Shown: positions 13,319 to 15,443 of the stretch, one piece after another
How the letters are laid out: each line of letters opens with the position of its first letter
Numbering within the stretch: the stretch's first letter is position 1
NCBI GenBank assembly: GCA_034440595.1
Contig: JAWXCH010000487.1
Location: forward strand, 1-15,443
From: JAWXCH01 sp034440595
Lineage (GTDB): Bacteria > Planctomycetota > Planctomycetia > Pirellulales > JALHPA01
DNA length: 15,443 nucleotides
Direction of reading: 5' to 3'
Notes under the pieces: model-generated
Database searches by the model: none
Seen by the model: the letters and a program-made list of their open reading frames with translations, nothing else
What the model was told of the DNA's origin: nothing
Made by a program: the position numbers and the translations under genes

Positions 13319-14293
13319 GTGAAAATCTCCCCTGCAAAGACGGTGGAAAACTTGTCAGTTCGCATATGGTCGCTGCTGGCATTCGCTGTCCTCTGCACCG
13401 CAGTTGCTTCGGTGTTTGCGCAGGAAAGCACCGAAAGTGAGGCCGGGCCAACTAGTGTAAACAGATTGACCGCAAGTGAGGGTACGGTACTTCCCGACCC
13501 AAAAGCGGCTGATGATACCGTGCCCGACACGACGGTTTCCGAAGAGGCTGTGCCCGAGGCGAAAAAGAAAAAATACGAACCGGCACCAAAGCTGGACCGC
13601 ACGGGCTTGCGAAAGCTGGCCAAGGATGCGGACGTCTGGATTGATGCCAAGAAGAAGCAAGTGGTGATCGATGGCGAGGTCTGCCTGGTTAAAGGGCAAT
13701 TGGAAATGTTTGCCTGCCCGAGTGGCACCAAGGAGCATGAGTCGGTCGTCTCGGTTCGGACCAAGGCTTATTACGTGCATGCGGCACTGTTGGCTCTCGG
13801 GGCAAAGCCAGGAACCACCGTCAAGTTCGACCCCAAATACAAACCGGCGACCGGCACCGAAGTCGGAGTCGAGGTTTATTGGGTGGACGACAAGGGGGTG
13901 CCACACCAAACGGCTGCTCAGAACTGGATTCGCAACGTCAAGAATGGCAAGCCGATGGATTACACCTGGGTCTTTGCCGGCAGCAAATTTGATACTGACG
14001 AGACAACCGGCATACGTACTTACCTGGCCGAATTTGGCGACTTTATTTGTGTCTCGAACTTTTCCAGCGCGATGATGGACCTGCCCGTTGCCAGTTCACA
14101 GGATACAGAGGATCTGTTGTACGAAGCATTTACAGAGAACATTCCTCCGCGCCGTACTAAGGTGTCGCTGATTCTGACGCCGAAACTGGAGGTTAAGGAT
14201 GTTAAGAAAGTAGATGGCAAGAAAGTAGATTCAAAGCAAGCGGACGGAAAGAAAACTGCGGAACCAGTGAAGGTGGAGCCGGAGAAAAAGTAG
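13319..14293 (+). CDS. Secreted YdjY-domain protein with Lys-rich tail
   Basis: The protein has 324 residues. A Sec signal peptide at about 1-34 (basic start, hydrophobic IWSLLAFAVLCTAVA, cleavage likely at SVFA|Q) is followed by an acidic Pro/Thr/Val-rich linker (35-90). The YdjY-like domain spans about 108-290: LEMFACPSGTKEHESVVSV (128-146), AALLALGAKPGT, QNWIRNVKNGKPM (201-213), WVFAGSKF, and GDFICVSNFSSAMMDLPV (240-257). In planctomycetes such domains occur in exported proteins of unknown function; E. coli YdjY is a putative ferredoxin-like protein. The C-terminus (291-324) is a repeated KKVDG/KKVDS/KQADGKK tract, probably disordered. The start is GTG, with AAGGAG 8 nt upstream, which is decisive. 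It is divergent from the heparinase-like gene and convergent with chdC. Confidence 0.86.
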   Translation: MKISPAKTVENLSVRIWSLLAFAVLCTAVASVFAQESTESEAGPTSVNRLTASEGTVLPDPKAADDTVPDTTVSEEAVPEAKKKKYEPAPKLDRTGLRKLAKDADVWIDAKKKQVVIDGEVCLVKGQLEMFACPSGTKEHESVVSVRTKAYYVHAALLALGAKPGTTVKFDPKYKPATGTEVGVEVYWVDDKGVPHQTAAQNWIRNVKNGKPMDYTWVFAGSKFDTDETTGIRTYLAEFGDFICVSNFSSAMMDLPVASSQDTEDLLYEAFTENIPPRRTKVSLILTPKLEVKDVKKVDGKKVDSKQADGKKTAEPVKVEPEKK

Positions 14294-14359
14294 GGTGTGC
14301 GCAGCTCGGCTAGGTTCTATGAGATGTCCGGGATTTTCCCCGCGAGATAAATCTATGGT

Positions 14360-15187
14360 TCACCCCACTCGGCAATGCTTCAAAATCTCCGCCGGGGTGG
14401 TGACATAGCTCACATAGAATGGCCCGAACTCGGCGTACCGCGCGCTTGCCTCGTCAAAACGCATCTTGTAAACGATCTCCTTGAGAAACTCTGGGCTGCG
14501 TGCCCAGAGTGTGACCCCCCATTCCCAGTCGTCAAAGCCAAGGGCGACGGTGATTAGCTGCGTGACTTTGCCGCCAAACGTCATGCCGGTGCGGCCATGC
14601 TCAGCCATCAGGCGGTTACGGTCCTCCAGCGGCAGCAGGAACCAGTTCTCGCCCACTTTGCGTTTCTTGTTCATCGGGTAGAAACAGGTATTTGGCCACG
14701 GCGGCAGATCGGGCGTCAGCCGCTGCTTGCGCATCATCACTTCGCGATTCTCATACGCCTTCACTTTGGCCTTAAAGGTCGGACTATCGCGCAGCTCTCC
14801 CTCTTCAACAAGTCGGTTGCCGTAGGCTTCGACCGTCGGCACATATTCAGAGACCTCTGTTACGGAAACGAACGAGTACGTCGGCACAATGGCCGGACCG
14901 AGTGTCCCACTGAGAATCTTTTGATGCACTGTGTCCACGCGAAGCGGGTCTGGGTCCATAATCATCAGGCCGAAGTCCGCTTTGTGACCGCTGACGATCG
15001 AGGTTTGCAGCCGTGCCGGGCCTCCTTCGCGATCGGGCGTTAGCGTTTCGATGAGTTGCTGGCAACCTACCTTCAGTTCATCTTCGTTGAGCGCCGTGAG
15101 CAGCGCGCGGTCAAACTGATAATAGAAGTGGCTACAGTGCCACCCTTCGGCAGGTTGAATCGAGACGGAACTTGGATCGGTACTCAT
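14360..15187 (-). CDS. chdC: Coproheme decarboxylase (ChdC/HemQ)
   Basis: The 275-residue protein of the chlorite-dismutase superfamily is of the heme-biosynthetic type. It converts coproheme III to heme b by two H2O2-driven decarboxylations in the cytoplasm, the last step of the coproporphyrin-dependent pathway. FYPMNKKR (169-176) contains the radical-forming Tyr170 and Lys174, matching the YPMxK of firmicute ChdC (S. aureus Tyr145/Lys149). EHGRTGMTFGGKVTQLITVALGFDDWEWGVTLW (196-228) contains the likely proximal heme ligand His197. KMRFDEASARYAEFGPFYVSY near the end is the family's C-terminal signature. The N-terminal half (GWHCSHFYYQFDR onward) is the degenerate first ferredoxin-like repeat. 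ATG 15187 has only a weak GGT upstream. It stands alone, convergent with the YdjY gene, with no other heme gene in the window. Confidence 0.94.
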   Translation of the reverse strand: MSTDPSSVSIQPAEGWHCSHFYYQFDRALLTALNEDELKVGCQQLIETLTPDREGGPARLQTSIVSGHKADFGLMIMDPDPLRVDTVHQKILSGTLGPAIVPTYSFVSVTEVSEYVPTVEAYGNRLVEEGELRDSPTFKAKVKAYENREVMMRKQRLTPDLPPWPNTCFYPMNKKRKVGENWFLLPLEDRNRLMAEHGRTGMTFGGKVTQLITVALGFDDWEWGVTLWARSPEFLKEIVYKMRFDEASARYAEFGPFYVSYVTTPAEILKHCRVG

Positions 15188-15309
15188 GCAAATTACCTAT
15201 GCGAACGCGGTTATCTTGGCTTTTGAAAGGCTTACCCCCTCCTCTGCTTGCATGGTACGCAAAATCGACCTCAGCGAATAGTGAGGTGCCCCTGGTTAGC
15301 GTCCAGCCG

Positions 15310-15374
15310 CCTTCCACCTCTTCGCCCACAAGACTCTGAATTCACGCATTGCGCCGTGGGGGAGAGGTGAAAGG
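15310..15374. repeat. Long imperfect inverted repeat upstream of chdC
   Basis: The left arm 15310-15329 (CCTTCCACCTCTTCGCCCAC) and right arm 15356-15374 (GTGGGGGAGAGGTGAAAGG) are near-complementary over about 19 bp with a few mismatches, around a 26-nt spacer. No ORF is inside. It could fold as a cruciform or hairpin in either strand, and resembles pyrimidine-rich intergenic repeat elements. A perfect 10-bp palindrome GATTGCAATC follows at 15377-15386. Confidence 0.6.
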
Positions 15375-15402
15375 TGGATTGCAATCGCCAAGGGATGCGC
15401 AA

Positions 15403-15434
15403 AAAAACGCCCTGAGAAATCCCAGGGCGTTTTT
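15403..15434. terminator. Bidirectional intrinsic terminator
   Basis: ACGCCCTG and CAGGGCGT (8 perfect pairs) enclose an 8-nt loop. The stem is flanked by A7 on the left and T5 on the right, so it can work in both directions (AAAA/TTTT also pair). It probably ends a gene beyond the right edge and isolates the chdC upstream region. Confidence 0.85.
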
Positions 15435-15443
15435 CGATCAATA

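Overview
The window looks like chromosomal DNA of a planctomycete, most likely of the Pirellulaceae (Rhodopirellula/Blastopirellula side). The main reasons are a DUF1559 prepilin-like protein (a family hugely expanded in Planctomycetes), an envelope YdjY-domain protein, a helix-turn-helix/EIIA fusion, weak or absent Shine-Dalgarno sites at several genes, moderate GC, and a fragmentary division/cell-wall (dcw) cluster with divergent Mur ligases. No IS element, CRISPR array, tRNA or rRNA was seen. Species cannot be named from the sequence alone.

Left part (1-5540, all minus strand): a reduced dcw cluster, transcribed murE -> murF -> (about 490 bp without a gene) -> murB -> ftsQ-like. A good sigma70-type promoter (TTGACA-N17-CACAAT) precedes murE. 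The block mraY-murD-ftsW-murG-murC that usually lies between murF and murB is absent. murE keeps the P-loop, the carbamylated Lys and GKGHE, but has changed the meso-DAP motif (DNPT for DNPR) and others. murF keeps the P-loop but has lost nearly every other MurF signature.

Middle (5541-10178, plus strand): an HTH/PTS-EIIA fusion and an overlapping gene for a degenerate receiver-like protein form a two-gene unit. They are followed by a DUF1559 pseudopilin-like protein, a coiled-coil/zinc-ribbon protein, and greA. A clear intrinsic terminator lies only 40 nt upstream of greA, just downstream of a promoter-like sequence, so it may be a leader terminator of greA as well as, or instead of, the end of the upstream transcript.

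Right part (10206-15443): a minus-strand unit reads from a large heparinase-II/III-like protein of unknown substrate through yggS (PLP homeostasis) to yggU (DUF167), the last two overlapping by 4 nt. Divergent from it is a secreted YdjY-domain protein with a Lys-rich tail. Convergent to that is chdC (coproheme decarboxylase, heme synthesis by the coproporphyrin route). The window ends with a strong bidirectional terminator hairpin. The first 119 bases hold no gene that can be supported.
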